Part shown: piece by piece, positions 1 through 12,543 of the stretch
Layout: each line of letters starts with the position of its first letter
How positions within the stretch are numbered: the first letter of the stretch is position 1
From: Umbilicaria muhlenbergii
Taxonomy: Eukaryota; Ascomycota; Lecanoromycetes; Umbilicariales; Umbilicariaceae
NCBI GenBank assembly: GCA_000611775.1
Contig: KK106983.1
Coordinates: 1,142,575 to 1,206,574, forward strand
Length of the DNA stretch: 64,000 bases
Reading direction: 5' to 3'
Program-made: the position numbers and the translations under genes
Notes under the pieces: model-generated
Databases searched by the model: none
Told to the model about the DNA's origin: nothing
What the model saw: only the letters and a program-made list of their open reading frames with translations

Positions 1-1979
1 GACAGAGCGGGAGGGTTGACTGTAGGATGGGGTGATCCGTGGTCAGCTGTGACGCATGCGGCCTGGAGTTAGAGTGATGGAATTTTTACGACGACATGAT
101 CATGAGGAGAGTCCTTTAGGCACGCTTTGTATGACGCCACGTTAAGCAACAGAATCGCTAGCGATTAAAAGTAACGTGCCACCCATCTTGATGGCTTCTC
201 CATGTGATGTGATCCATAGTACTCATTGTGATGGAGAAGAAGCGGCGCCCATTAGAGAATGGGGCACGCCCTATTCAACGGGTTCTGTGCAACCAGCGGG
301 ACCACTAACGGTGCATAACACAGTGACCAGTATCACAGCCATTATTATTCTTGTACTTTATTTTTAATGCATCTCCATCGACACTGCCTCAACGCCATTC
401 GCATCTGAAGTAACCTTTGGGCTGTATATTTACAAACAGCTCCTTGTGACCGGCCCACGGCCCGCTCACTCTTTGGGGGGCGAAGCTCGACAAGAGGCAC
501 GAGATCTTTTGAAACTAAAACCGTGATGGAGACATGAGACGCAAACAACCGACAGCTGAAAAGTGGGTAAGAGCTCCATCGGCATGTATAGCAAGTGCCG
601 CCGCTGGATCGGTAACGCATGGAATTTCACATTCGCGGGTATTGAGTGAGGCCGACGGTGTTAGGAGGCCTCAGTGACTGGTCAGAGCAATGGCCGTTGG
701 ATGAACCGGGTCTATCATAGGTCAGTTCAGATATATGTAAGGTACGAGGTACCATAAGTAGATCAATTGCCTAACCAAGCCTCAACTCTGCGAACAACAA
801 GGCTGTGCTAAGGTACAACCGAGGAACACGGACAGAAGCATCGTGAACAACAGCGATCGAACCAAAGGATCACCGTAAATCTTGTACCTGTGAAGTTCCA
901 GTTTCCTGAAGAGGAGCCGTCATTGAGGCTTTGTATTTCTGGAAGCATGCACTTCGCACACATTGCGGCCCAGAATATTGAAGGAAAGGAGAGCGTTCCG
1001 AAAAGCGACTGGTGTGAGGATGCTATTTTGAGGAGCATGCATCGCGCGATCCCACACTATCTCACGTGGGTTAGCCGCGGCAGCAAGCCATAAGCTGAGG
1101 CCCGTACCTTAGGCGGGAGACCCTTGGGCCCATAAGCCACTAGGCCTCTCGAACCGCCCGGCCCTCCTCTCGCTAGGTAAGTCACTCTACTTAGACCGCC
1201 CGGACCGGTATGGCTCCCCCAGAGGTCGACACCAAATTAACAAGCGCCGGCCCTGGATCTTGACCTATATCGAGCTATATCGAGAAGCATGCCTGCAAGG
1301 GGTCCTAGGAGAGGGAGCGCCCCTCCCCCACAGGCCTTGGGCCTATGGCAGCAGGCCAGAAGTCGCCAAGGCCCCCCAAACTCCTGAAAAAGGCACCGTA
1401 TCATCTGTATGTCAGGAAACGGTTGCAGATCAGCTTGTTTCAGCCTTGTCGGCAATTCTAAAGAAAGAGTCTCTAACTGTTTCGTCCTTCGTCTGCTCTG
1501 CACGCCGGCGTCTACTGGCCCACGCAGACGACACAGAGAGCCGCAAGAATATGCACTGCGCACCAAACTTCCTGGACACCATGCTTTGGGATATAAGTAT
1601 AGACCGTGGTTCCACCACTTGCTTGCCTTCTTCAGACAATGCAACTGCAGCGCAGAAACAGATGCCCTAGCTGAAGCTGAGGCCGTCCATACAATAAGTG
1701 AGATTTCTTTCATTATACTTCTCCCTCCTGCCTCTTTCTTTGCTCTTCGGCAGCAGCTTTCTTACACCCGTTTCGAATACCTCTCGGGCACAGCGATTGA
1801 TGGTGAAATTTTTATATTTCTCGACCTTCCTTGCTGCCACCTCGCTCTTTCATTTCGATTCTTCTGTTTGCAGTTTCAGGGGAAAAAAAGCATCTCCTTG
1901 CCGGCGAGGTTTTGATATTGTCTATCGCTCTACTTCTTCTATAATTCTCTACTTCACCGTCACTTACTCCGTCTCCACG
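1..1979. other. intergenic, no supported gene
   Basis: No reading frame here has the composition or family resemblance of a real protein. Overlapping open frames at 1237-1915 run on both strands and look like chance. The stretch from about 1090 to 1230 is rich in AGGCC/TTAGG-type words. A pyrimidine-rich leader from about 1700 to 1979 leads into the Myb-like gene and is probably its promoter and 5' UTR. Confidence 0.6.
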
Positions 1980-2857
1980 ATGCCTAAAGCCCCCCGAGCC
2001 GGCTCCGCTCAGTCATCCCACCACCGACCAACGCCCTATCCAACCTCCGCCAATGCCTCCCTCACACCATTGACTGATGACCAACGCGCACCCGCTAGCG
2101 CTTGGAACGATTCTGATGACAGTCAGTTGATCCTTGCCCGTCAGCAAGGGCAGCCCTGGCAAAAGATCGCAACGACATATTTCCCCTCCAAAACCGCCAA
2201 TGCGTGCCGTAAACGGCACGAGCGACTAATGGACCGGCTCAAAGTCGAGCAGTGGGACGGCATCAAAGTCGAAGACCTAGCCAAAGCCTACATGGAGGTG
2301 CGAGAAGAAATGTGGAGGATTCTCGCCTCCAAGGTAAAAGAGGGCAAATGGAAAGTCGTCGAAGAAAAGGTATGCAACCGACTTCCTCAACTGTATCTCA
2401 CATCACCACATTCGCCCCATCAAGGCTAACCAGGATTGTTCTCAATCAGTGCATGGAGAAAGGTCTCAAAAACCTGCTGTCAGCTGGCCGCAACGCCCAA
2501 CGTCGTTCGAAACCAGACTCAAGCGGTAGTGGCAACGACTCCGACCATGGCAACCCCCACGACGACAGCGGCATCGGAGGCATGGACGCCGAACCTCCCG
2601 ACGAAAACGGGGATTCCGGTTCTAGGCCGCCAATGCAGCCAGAAGGACATCCTCCTTCGTCTTCTCCTCCTTCTCATCATCACCATCACAATTCTTCCGG
2701 CACGGATTATAAGACTTCAAGTAACAAGTCGTCCAATTGCCCTTACTATCCCGCCCCGTCAGCCACTTCGCTGCCACAGTCGGCGACAGCGCCAAGTCAA
2801 CCCTCTTTTAAGCCCATCACGGGGATGCCGAGTATCGCTTCAATTCTTTCCGTGTAA
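1980..2857 (+). CDS. Myb/SANT-like DNA-binding protein
   Basis: Two exons (1980-2369, 2450-2857) give 265 residues. The intron has a GTATGC donor, a GCTAAC branch site and a CAG acceptor. One Myb/SANT-like module spans about residues 38-87. It shows tryptophans W42 and W60, and the third aromatic position is replaced by C76 in a CRKRH recognition-helix segment. A second conserved helical block (WKVVEEKCMEKGLKNLL) crosses the splice junction. The rest is Ser/Pro/His-rich and probably disordered, ending in the short hydrophobic tail PSIASILSV. I recognise it as a common type of fungal single-Myb nuclear protein but know no specific target or function. The start chosen is the first ATG in frame after a pyrimidine-rich leader; the open frame extends upstream with another ATG at 1698, but that part looks non-coding. 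It converges with QRI7, leaving 277 bp between stop codons. Confidence 0.8.
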
Positions 2858-3134
2858 TCGTTTTAACGTCGATTTGCAAATCTTCTCTTCCGTTACCCAG
2901 TCGGGTCTTTGACAGTAGGGTTTTTAGGGTTTGGAGCTTTTGGTTCGGGCGCAGAGGCGACGATAAAACTCGGGATTTTTGTATATCCCACTTGTATTTC
3001 TAGGGGTAATGAGCACGTGTACGAGTGAGACGGGCGAGCCGCGGGGGTTATCCGATGACAGTTACGAGTTTCCTATTAATATCTGTATCGCGATAGATTC
3101 TTGTATTACTATTTTTTGGACGACGTTCTTGAGT

Positions 3135-4664
3135 TTATCGGTTGAAACCAATCTTTTTCCAGCTGCCTACACCTAATATGCCACCATCTTCCGCACTTGG
3201 GTCTAGAGACCATTTCCGCAGTGCGGTCATGTCAAGCTTGCTTTCCCACCCGGCTTCAAACATCTCAATTCCCGCCCATGCAATCATCGCAGCATTGTCG
3301 GTGCACAGCGAAGGAGGTGGGAACGAAAGCTGCACATGCGGAAAGCCGCGGATGTCTAAGAAGGACCGTAGACTCGTACTACATTAGCGATTTGCTATGG
3401 GAACCGGAGCCAGCGCCATCGGCATCTCTTACATTGTTCTGAGGTACTTGTTCGAAGCAACGCCCCCACTGACAACCAGCGTGCCTATTTCTAGGTCAGA
3501 ACTGACGTGCTTAGCCCGTAGCTCCTCCAGAGCCATCACGACCCTGGAGGCCAGATGCTCAAAAGCAATCTTCATCGCCTCTCTTGCAAGATCTCTACGC
3601 TCGTCCATCCCAAGCACTCCTCCAGCGCTATCCACTATCCTCTTGACCGCGCTTCCCAATCCCGAAAAACTGTATTCCATGGCTTTAGATTTCGAGCCCG
3701 ACCGCGTCTCAGCCAACGGTGCCCCCAGCGCCCAACCCCAGCGCGTTGTCCTCTTCGCCTTTTCATCCTTCCATGTGGCCGGGGCGGCATATGCATGCTC
3801 CTCTTCACTACCAGGAAAAGCAAATTGCTCGAGGAGACGACCGTACATGATTTGGTCTGACTGCTGGATGAACTCGGTAGGGAGCACCAACCTCGCCATC
3901 TTATCGACCGCATCTCCAACCGCTATGTCCAAGGTCGTCGCAAGAACGGCGTGACTGGTCAGCCCAGTGGAGTGTAGCAGCAAAGAGTGACCCCCAGAGA
4001 CTAGGAGAGAGAGGAATGGGAAGGCCGGCTCGGCCGACGGCGACGAATTCGGTGCGATTGCTGAGACGAGTCGGGGAGTGAGTGCGTGTGCTTGCATGTG
4101 ATTCACTCCCACTACCGGTACTTGCCACCCAACGGCAAGGCCCTTTGCGGTATTGATGCCTGTAGCAAGGCATGAGCGCATGCCTGGTCCTCGTGTGACG
4201 GACACAAAGTCCGGCTTTCTCTTCTGAATCCAGCCAGATCCCGCGCGTACAGCGATCGTGCTGGCGGCGCGATTACTGGCGGATGGTGCATCGGGCAAGC
4301 TTTGAAGCGCTTTGGCTATCAATGTTGCGAGATGTTGCTGGTGCGACGTGAGGGAGACGACAGGATGAATACCCAAGAATTCTTTGTTGTTCGCTGTGAT
4401 CTTTTCGTGGAAGTGAAGGGTGGCCGCAGGCAGAGCGGCGCCATGGGCATCCTCTCTTAGGGAGGCGTCATGTTTATCGAGAACCGCAACAGAAGTATCA
4501 TCGCTGTACTGTTAGTCGATTACTCTAAATATTCAGTCTGCACAAACGTACCATGAAGACTCGATGGCCAGTGTTAGCAGCGACCGCCGCTTCGCAAGGG
4601 TTGCCGTGGCCGGCAAGAGTCTTGGTGAAGCATGGCATCGGGATCTCCATCCCGATATGAGCAT
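3135..4664 (-). CDS. QRI7: mitochondrial tRNA t6A synthase (TsaD/Kae1 family, Qri7)
   Basis: Three exons on the minus strand (4664-4552, 4503-3433, 3378-3135) encode 475 residues. The enzyme transfers threonylcarbamoyl to A37 of ANN-decoding tRNAs; Qri7 is the stand-alone mitochondrial member. The N-terminal motif AIESSCDDTSVAVL is rebuilt across the first 48-nt intron. The metal-binding HMQAH motif gives H173 and H177. Near the C terminus are SGGVASNKYLRT and CTDNAAMIAWAG. The first 30 residues are rich in Arg, Ser and Leu with no acid, as in a mitochondrial presequence, which separates it from the cytosolic Kae1 of the KEOPS complex. The second intron (54 nt) restores the expected SNKYLRTI...RGFPHVQLSFPPPSLCTDN order. 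The gene is divergent from AGC1, another mitochondrial gene, with about 720 bp between starts. Confidence 0.93.
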
Positions 4665-5383
4665 CCGACTGAGTCAATCTCTGTGCAATACAACACAAAG
4701 CCCTTAAGACTGATGTCGCTTCCGGTTCCTCAAGCAGGCAAGGTCGAGCTCGTTACGCTCGAGTATCTTTCCTTTATTTTGTCTCGTAAACAGGTCACAA
4801 TAATGAAGGCTATTTGAGATCAGATTCGGGTACAAAGTATTTCGCAAAACGTCCATACTCCAAAGGTCGAAGACTATGCGGCCAGCCGGGAATTACTCTA
4901 GCAGCGACAGGGGTAGCTTCGTATTGGTATTGGCTCCTCAGGCCATCAGGCCAGGGCACTTATTGGCAACGTTGACGTTTCCTCTCTAGCACTTGGCGCG
5001 CGTTTTTTGGGACGATCCAGAAAAATTTCGGGAAAGTAGAAAGTTCAACATGTGCCTGTCCCTTTCCAAAGTGCTCCACCACCTACTACCGTAAGGTACG
5101 GACCAGAGCCTTCCCCACAATACACTCTGTGCCCTCACAGTTTCACTATCGCCTTTATCATCATGTTTTTCCTGCCTTGAAATCTCTTGTACTTCTACCA
5201 TCGGGATTGTTCCATATTCCTTGTTCCTGCTACCTTCCTCGATTGATTCAGCTTCGTAGTTGGCAAGGCGTCCCCATCAACTATCGGACGGCGCATTGAC
5301 AAGCCGAGGATCAATTGAGGTTGCTCGTTCAGACTATCCAGAGCTTTCAGAGACTAGGTTGAATCGTTCGCGGGTCCGTCGTT
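4665..5383. promoter_or_regulatory. divergent promoter region QRI7/AGC1
   Basis: This gene-free interval lies between the start codons of two divergently transcribed nuclear genes for mitochondrial proteins. I see no tandem repeat or clear known motif. The part from about 5040 to 5380 is CT-rich and is probably the AGC1 5' UTR. Confidence 0.55.
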
Positions 5384-7650
5384 ATGGCCTCTGTCAAAGA
5401 AACTGTAAAGGAGTCTCTCATAGGCACGACGCGAGAGCCGCAGCTCTCACAGCAGGCCAAGGCAACATTTGATCATAATGCGATCAAAGACGAAGAGACG
5501 GGCGAGCTGTATATGACAGAGGAGCAGTTTGTGGATGCAATTGCTCCAGCAAGTGAGGACTATGTAAGTCTCTCTGGAGCCCCTGCAAGGTGGCCTCCAT
5601 ACGCGGTAATCGAAAGGCATTTGCTTTTTGTTCAACCGACTGACAGAGTACGCCATCACAGCACAAGATCAAACGGGACACATACGCAGTACTGTTCCGC
5701 GTCGCCGACCGAAGGAAAACCGGTAGAATAAACCTCCATGATTGGGGATCGTTCGAAAACCTGCTTGCGAAGCCAGACGCAGAATATGAGATCGCGTTCC
5801 GACTTTTCGATGAGGAGGGTGCAGGCGTCATCAAACACGAGAACTTCAAAAAGCTCTATAATCTCAATAAAGGAAGCGACAGCATCCCTTTTGACTGGGA
5901 CTGCGACTGGGCCTCGTTATACCTTGGCGGCAAGAAACATAGACATGACATGACATACCCACAGTTCTCGCAGATGGTACGGGGTCTACAAGGAGAAAAG
6001 ATACGACAGGCATTTCACCTTTTCGACAAGGATGGCGATGGATATATAGAACCGGAAGACTTCCAGCGCATCATCCTCGAGACCGCGAAGCACAAATTGT
6101 CAGACCACCTGCTAGACAATCTTCACACTCTATGCAACATCTCAACGGGGAGCAAGATATCCTACGCGAATGTTCGGGCTTTCCAGAACATGATTCGCGA
6201 GATGGATCTTGTAGACCTCATCATACGTAACGCCACTCAGAAGAGCGAGGATGGGAAGATCACACGGACCGACTTTCTAAACGAGGCTGCCCGTATCACG
6301 CGGTTCTCATTGTTCACGCCTATGGAAGCAGATATTCTCTTTCACTTCGCCGGTCTTGACGAGCCGTCCGGTCGATTAGCACTTGGCGACTTTGCTAAAG
6401 TACTCGATGCGTCATGGCAAAATGCGTACGCCTTCGGTTCGGAGGCAGCTGGAGCAGCTTCAGAGGCTGGGAAAAAAGCTCTGTCACGGACCAAAAGATA
6501 CATGCACAATGTCTTGGAGCAAGCGCATCACTTTGCATTGGGTAGTATAGCAGGTGCCTTTGGTGCTTTCATGGTGTATCCGATCGACTTGGTAAAGACA
6601 AGGATGCAAAATCAGAGGAGTCAACGCGTGGGAGAAAAACTCTACAACAATTCGCTTGACTGTGCACGGAAGGTCATCAGGAACGAGGGATTTAGGGGGC
6701 TTTACTCGGGAGTCCTCCCGCAACTCATCGGAGTTGCCCCCGAAAAGGCTATCAAACTTACAGTCAATGATTTGGTACGAGGCCATTACTCGGAGCAAGG
6801 CACTGGGAAGATCTGGTTGCCACACGAGATCTTGGCTGGTGGTTCAGCAGGCGCTTGTCAAGTGGTGAGTACGCCACATTTCCGGTAGATACTCAAAGAG
6901 TCGCTAACGTGGCTGAAGATATTCACGAATCCTCTCGAAATTGTCAAGATTCGGCTACAGGTTCAGGGAGAGGTTGCGAAGACCGTCGAAGGGGTGCCTC
7001 GGAGATCCGCCATGTGGATAGTGAAGAACCTCGGTCTCGTCGGGCTGTACAAGGGTGCCAGTGCTTGTTTATTGCGCGATGTTCCCTTTTCTGCCATATA
7101 CTTTCCGACATACAACCATCTGAAGCGCGACTTTTTTGGCGAAGGACCGAACAAATCGCTCGGTATTGTTCAGCTTCTTACAGCAGGTGCCATTGCCGGT
7201 ATGCCAGCAGCCTACCTCACCACACCCTGCGATGTCATCAAGACTCGTTTACAGGTCGAAGCTCGGAAGGGTGAGACAAAGTATACCTCACTTCGGCATT
7301 GTGCGAAGACGGTGTACGCGGAAGAGGGTTTTCGAGCATTCTTCAAAGGAGGGCCTGCGCGTATCCTGCGATCATCTCCACAGTTCGGTTTCACCTTGGC
7401 CGCATACGAGGTGCTGTCGAAAGCTCTGCCAATGCCTGGTAGTGGGAGTGAAGGCACCACTCCTTCCGGCTTTTCAGAGCCAGCACTCGGACTTCAGGAA
7501 GCGAAGGCACCCCTTTCATACTTACGGAGCCGGAACGCCCTGAAGATCATACTAGACCTGGATCAGGACTTTGGGAGACCAAAAGTACCTTCGGGAACAA
7601 GCTGGATACCATTGCCCGGCTTTCGAGGTGGAGCAAAGGGAAGTACATGA
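5384..7650 (+). CDS. AGC1: mitochondrial aspartate/glutamate carrier with EF-hands
   Basis: Three exons (5384-5563, 5662-6864, 6919-7650) give 704 residues. The protein is a calcium-responsive SLC25 carrier of the aralar/citrin type in the inner mitochondrial membrane. It exchanges matrix aspartate for cytosolic glutamate plus a proton, feeding the malate-aspartate shuttle. The N-terminal half holds EF-hand units, the clearest being the loop [12 protein letters not shown] at residues 182-193. An amphipathic linker follows, then three carrier repeats, each with its signature: [22 protein letters not shown] and [11 protein letters not shown]. About 70 residues extend past the carrier and are not conserved in anything I recognise. 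Intron 1 has possible acceptors at 5646 and 5661, 15 nt apart and in the same frame. The second is preferred because the CTGAC branch site lies too close to the first and because the EDY-HKIKR junction fits the family. Confidence 0.94.
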
Positions 7651-8841
7651 TAGAAATACAATGCGGGGCGTTCACGTGGCAGATTACTGTAGCTATACTT
7701 TTGGGTGCATAGCCAGATGGCGTACTAGATCTCGTTATTAACGCTATAGACAACCTGTATCTGTCAATACTTAGCCGTTGATCGTTTCCAGAAGGCCCGA
7801 ACGATGTTGCCGAGGGACATCAAGCGGCCAGTAAATAAACCGCTGATTGAGAGATTATATGGGTTTTATGGGGACATCCTCTAGAGGGTTTTCTGGCTGG
7901 GATGTTGCCGTACAAAGTCAAGAATGAGGTTTACATGTTGAAAACGAAGTGCGGGAGGAGGAGACAAGAAAAGCAGGAGGCTCGTACCCTAGCTAACAAA
8001 GGAACCTAGATGGGATGTTGACAGGAGACGGAGGTTAGTGGTGTGGAGTGTGGCATCTGCTACTCAATCTTTGATACGAGTATACAGTACGTTATGTTGC
8101 AGGCGGAGAAATGTTCGTCCGCTCTGGCCATGCAGCAGTCACCTATGCCCTCTAAGCGCTCGGTTTGGCTTATAGGCGCTTAGTCTGAGCCCCGAGGAGG
8201 CTGAAATAGGGGGGTATTTAGCATGTCCTCAAGTCTACAAGACTGCTTTTCACCACGTTTATTTCTAGTCAATTTTGGATTGATTTTAGCTAGAAATGAT
8301 ACATTTGTTTGGCCTCTAAAATCATTCTATGCAACACGTTAAACTTTGTTATTTTCTTCTAACAGTAGAGGACGCCATGAGACAAACAGACACAGCCCTA
8401 GAAGAATATTTTGGCAGGTACAGGGACACTAGAGTTCTTTTCTGATGTGGTCATAACATATTGCAACGCATTAGTGAAGATGTTAATACCCTCAACGGGA
8501 ACTTAGCAACCCCGAGCACTTTCGTGGGAACAGTGACAATGACTTTCCTCTCACAGAATCAGTTGGAGGCTCAGTAATTGACAACCTATGAGAGGACCCT
8601 TCCTCAAACTACAGTCCTCACTTTATTAAAGCCTGGGAAGATCCTTTCAAGACAAAATGGAGCATTGAGAAACATCTGCAGTTATTGAGCTGGAGCGAGC
8701 CGCCAGTCGAGTCTCAGGACAGTCGCTCGCTTAGTCAGCTTTAGCGCTAATCAGACCGCACTTTGCCTCTCCCTGCTCTCCACAAATCCTCACACTCTCA
8801 CGCTTCCTACACCACTCTTGTCGCCTCTTCCCGGTGTCGCC
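7651..8841. other. intergenic, AT-richer stretch, no supported gene
   Basis: The first 100-150 bases are probably the AGC1 3' UTR. From about 8200 to 8660 the DNA is visibly more AT-rich than its surroundings and has no usable open frame; it could be decayed repeat DNA but I cannot assign a family. The word TACGAGTA occurs at 8075-8082. A perfect 10-bp palindrome, TTAGCGCTAA, lies at 8741-8750, about 90 bp before the SF3B1 start codon and probably in its promoter. Confidence 0.5.
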
Positions 8842-11800
8842 ATGTCTGACGCCGCCTTCGAGGAAGTGAGGCGCTTGCAGCAGGAGCGGAATGCTTTGGC
8901 TGCTGGAAAGAAAGGTTCAAAAACCTTCGACCCATCGAACCAACGCACTGACGTATCGACCAAGGCTTCCCTGACTGAGAGCTTCGATACGGACCTGTAC
9001 GAGCGCAACAATGGAGATAAGTTCGCGGGGTACAATACAACGATAGCGGTTGACGGCGAGGATGATGATATGCCCGATGCCGATGGCGATTCCAGCCGCC
9101 GGCTCATTGGCCAGTACACTGCAACCAGAGATCAAATGAACGAGTTTGCAACTGGTAATGGCGTCGGGGAGGAAGATATACTGCTTGGACGTGAGAAACA
9201 AGCTAGAATCGCGGATCGCGAAACTGACTACCAGAAGCGCCGGCTGAACCGCGGACCACTTACTCCTACGCGGGCTGATCCGTTCGCCGCCAATCGTCAA
9301 GCTGGTGTGGAAGATGAAGGCCAAAGCTATCGCGAAATTATGGCAGCACGAGAACTTGAGAAAGAGGAAGAACGTGTGAAGAAGCTTATAGCAGAGAGGC
9401 AGGAAAAGGGAGAAGACCGTCTTGTTGAGTATGAAGCTACACTCAAGCGAGAGGATGGTAGTGATAAGGAGAACAAGGACGCTGGCTTAACGGCTGAGGT
9501 TGCCTCTGGGCGGAAGCGGAAACAACGATGGGATGTGTCAGCGGAAGCCACGGCAGGACCTGAGGCCGCCAAAGCCTCGGAATCAAAGTCAAAGAGATCT
9601 CGATGGGATCAGACACCAGTACCTGGAAGCGTTGGCGTGGAGGCAACACCAAGCAGACGGTCTCGATGGGATCAAGCACCATCGCTCGGCGGTGCTACGC
9701 CGGTCGGTCAGCTAGGTCTAGCTACACCGATGCACCCGTCTCAGGCCGGTGGCGCCATGATCCCGACTGCGTTTGGCACCGACATATCATCGCGCAACGC
9801 TCCACTATCGGACGAAGAACTCGACCTCATGCTGCCCATGGAGGGCTACAAAGTACTTGACCCACCTCCGGGATATGCACCTATTCGTACGCCAGCTCGT
9901 AAGCTCATGAGCACGCCAGCGCCTATAGCCAGCACGACTGGCTTCGGGGGCTTCATGATGCAGGAGCCAGAGAACGCGCGGGCAATGGGCAAGCAGCTTC
10001 CTACCGAAATACCTGGGGTAGGCGATTTACAATTCTTCAAAGCCGAAGACATGGCATACTTTGGCAAGCTGGTGGATGGAGGTGATGAGAATACGATGTC
10101 TGTGGAAGAGCTCAAGGAGAGGAAAATTATGCGTCTCCTCCTGAAGGTCAAGAACGGTACACCACCTATGCGGAAAACTGCTCTTCGCCAACTTACTGAT
10201 AATGCCCGGCAATTCGGGGCGGGTCCTCTGTTCAATCAGATCCTGCCACTACTAATGGAGAAAACACTGGAAGACCAGGAAAGACATTTGCTGGTAAAGG
10301 TGATTGATCGAGTCTTGTACAAGCTCGACGACCTTGTGCGCCCCTACGTCCACAAAATCCTTGTGGTCATCGAGCCGCTGCTCATTGATCAGGATTACTA
10401 CGCCCGTGTTGAGGGCCGCGAGATCATCTCTAATCTCAGCAAAGCAGCGGGACTGGCACATATGATCAGCACCATGCGGCCCGATATTGACCACGTCGAC
10501 GAGTACGTACGGAATACAACCGCTCGTGCATTCGCCGTAGTTGCATCCGCATTAGGAATACCTGCTCTATTACCGTTCTTGAGAGCTGTTTGCAGGAGCA
10601 AAAAATCGTGGCAGGCTCGACATACAGGAGTTAAGATCGTCCAACAGATTCCTATCCTCATGGGATGCGCCATTCTACCTCATCTAAAAGGCCTGGTAGA
10701 TTGCATTGGGGATAATCTTAGTGACGAGCAAGCCAAGGTCCGGACTGTCACGAGTTTGGCCATTGCCGCTTTGGCTGAAGCAGCCAACCCATACGGTATT
10801 GAGAGTTTCGATGATATCCTCAATCCTCTCTGGACAGGTGCACGGAAACAACGAGGAAAAGGTTTAGCAGGCTTTCTAAAAGCAGTGGGCTACATCATTC
10901 CATTGATGGACGAGGAATACGCCAATTACTACACAAGCCAAATCATGGAGATCCTGTTACGGGAATTCTCCTCACCCGATGAAGAGATGAAGAAAGTGGT
11001 TCTTAAGGTTGTATCCCAGTGTGCTGGTACTGATGGTGTCACTGCTGGCTACCTCAAGGAGCATGTGCTTAGCGAGTTCTTCAAGAGCTTCTGGGTTCGG
11101 CGAATGGCACTAGACAAAAGGAATTACCGGCAGGTTGTCGAGACTACTGTGGACCTCGGGCAAAAGGTTGGCGTCGGCGAGATCGTTGAGAGGATTGTCA
11201 ACAATCTCAAAGACGAGAGCGAAGCTTACCGAAAGATGACCCTTGAAACCGTGGAGAAAGTCATCGCAAGCTTGGGAGCCGCTGATATTGGAGAACGACT
11301 CGAAGAACGCCTTATCGATGGTGTTCTTCACTCTTTCCAGGAGCAGAGCGTAGAGGACATTGTCATGCTTAACGGCTTTGGTACAGTGGTCAACGCACTT
11401 GGGACTCGATGCAAGCCATATCTACCTCAGATCGTCAGTACTATCCTTTGGCGGCTGAATAACAAATCAGCTACTGTTCGACAACAAGCTGCCGATCTAA
11501 TCTCACGCATTGCTATGGTCATGAAACAGTGTGGCGAGGACGCTTTGATGGGCAAGCTTGGCATCGTGCTATACGAATATTTGGGAGAAGAGTACCCAGA
11601 AGTGCTTGGATCAATACTCGGCGCACTACGTTCCATCGTCACAGTCGTCGGCATCAACTCTATGCAGCCACCCATCAAGGACCTCCTCCCGCGCTTAACG
11701 CCTATTCTTCGTAATCGACATGAGAAAGTGCAAGAAAACACCATCGATCTTGTCGGCCGTATTGCGGACCGTGGGCCTGAAAGTGTCAACGCTAGAGAAT

Positions 11801-12543
11801 GGATGCGCATCTGTTTCGAGCTTCTTGATATGCTGAAAGCTCATAAGAAGGGTATCCGACGAGCGGCAAACAATACTTTCGGCTTCATTGCCAAAGCTAT
11901 TGGACCCCAGGACGTACTTGCTACTTTGCTCAACAACCTCCGCGTTCAAGAGCGCCAGTCTCGTGTCTGCACCGCCGTTGCTATTGGCATTGTAGCCGAG
12001 ACATGTGCTCCATTCACTGTGCTACCAGCCCTTATGAATGAGTACCGTGTGCCTGAGCTCAACGTCCAAAATGGCGTACTCAAGTCTCTTTCTTTCCTCT
12101 TCGAGTACATCGGCGAAATGGCCAAGGACTACGTCTACGCTGTGACGCCGCTCCTCGAAGATGCTCTCATTGATCGTGACCAAGTCCATCGTCAGACCGC
12201 GGCATCCGTGGTCAAACACGTCGCTCTCGGTGTTGTTGGTCTAGGCTGTGAAGACGCGATGCTGCATCTGCTCAACCTACTGTATCCGAATCTTTTCGAA
12301 ACTTCACCCCATGTCATTGATCGTATCATTGAGGCCATCGATGCTATTCGCATGGCGGTGGGTCCGGGCATGGTCATGAACTATGTGTGGGCAGGACTGT
12401 TCCATCCAGCAAGGAAAGTACGCGTGCCTTGGTTCCGACTTTACAACAATGCCTACGTACACCAAGCCGATGCTATTGTCCCTTACTACCCTAATCTCGA
12501 CGAGGACAGGTTGTTAAGGCATGAGCTAGCGATTGTGCTGTGA
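8842..12543 (+). CDS. prp10: splicing factor 3B subunit 1 (U2 snRNP)
   Basis: One uninterrupted reading frame encodes 1233 residues, slightly shorter than human SF3B1 (1304). It is the HEAT-repeat scaffold of SF3b, which clamps U2 snRNA on the branch-site adenosine. The N-terminal third is charged and disordered. It carries three tryptophan-centred U2AF-ligand motifs (RWD at W230, W255 and W276), followed by the block [22 protein letters not shown] that contacts the p14/SF3B6 partner. From about residue 420 on it is HEAT repeats with near-identity to human over long runs, for example [19 protein letters not shown]. The lysine equivalent to the human hotspot K700 is K632 (in EQAKVRT). The ATG at 8842 follows GTCGCC and starts the family's usual MSDAAFEEV-like sequence; the open frame runs 24 nt further upstream but without an ATG. 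The lack of introns in so long a gene is notable beside its intron-bearing neighbours. Confidence 0.97.
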   Translation: MSDAAFEEVRRLQQERNALAAGKKGSKTFDPSNQRTDVSTKASLTESFDTDLYERNNGDKFAGYNTTIAVDGEDDDMPDADGDSSRRLIGQYTATRDQMNEFATGNGVGEEDILLGREKQARIADRETDYQKRRLNRGPLTPTRADPFAANRQAGVEDEGQSYREIMAARELEKEEERVKKLIAERQEKGEDRLVEYEATLKREDGSDKENKDAGLTAEVASGRKRKQRWDVSAEATAGPEAAKASESKSKRSRWDQTPVPGSVGVEATPSRRSRWDQAPSLGGATPVGQLGLATPMHPSQAGGAMIPTAFGTDISSRNAPLSDEELDLMLPMEGYKVLDPPPGYAPIRTPARKLMSTPAPIASTTGFGGFMMQEPENARAMGKQLPTEIPGVGDLQFFKAEDMAYFGKLVDGGDENTMSVEELKERKIMRLLLKVKNGTPPMRKTALRQLTDNARQFGAGPLFNQILPLLMEKTLEDQERHLLVKVIDRVLYKLDDLVRPYVHKILVVIEPLLIDQDYYARVEGREIISNLSKAAGLAHMISTMRPDIDHVDEYVRNTTARAFAVVASALGIPALLPFLRAVCRSKKSWQARHTGVKIVQQIPILMGCAILPHLKGLVDCIGDNLSDEQAKVRTVTSLAIAALAEAANPYGIESFDDILNPLWTGARKQRGKGLAGFLKAVGYIIPLMDEEYANYYTSQIMEILLREFSSPDEEMKKVVLKVVSQCAGTDGVTAGYLKEHVLSEFFKSFWVRRMALDKRNYRQVVETTVDLGQKVGVGEIVERIVNNLKDESEAYRKMTLETVEKVIASLGAADIGERLEERLIDGVLHSFQEQSVEDIVMLNGFGTVVNALGTRCKPYLPQIVSTILWRLNNKSATVRQQAADLISRIAMVMKQCGEDALMGKLGIVLYEYLGEEYPEVLGSILGALRSIVTVVGINSMQPPIKDLLPRLTPILRNRHEKVQENTIDLVGRIADRGPESVNAREWMRICFELLDMLKAHKKGIRRAANNTFGFIAKAIGPQDVLATLLNNLRVQERQSRVCTAVAIGIVAETCAPFTVLPALMNEYRVPELNVQNGVLKSLSFLFEYIGEMAKDYVYAVTPLLEDALIDRDQVHRQTAASVVKHVALGVVGLGCEDAMLHLLNLLYPNLFETSPHVIDRIIEAIDAIRMAVGPGMVMNYVWAGLFHPARKVRVPWFRLYNNAYVHQADAIVPYYPNLDEDRLLRHELAIVL

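Noticed and set aside
1237-1915. Open frames on both strands left of the Myb-like gene
   Set aside because: No recognisable domain, mutual overlap, and Cys/Arg/Ser-rich random composition.
8200-8660. AT-rich stretch as a possible transposon fossil
   Set aside because: I could not find terminal repeats, a target-site duplication or a recognisable transposase fragment, so no element is claimed.
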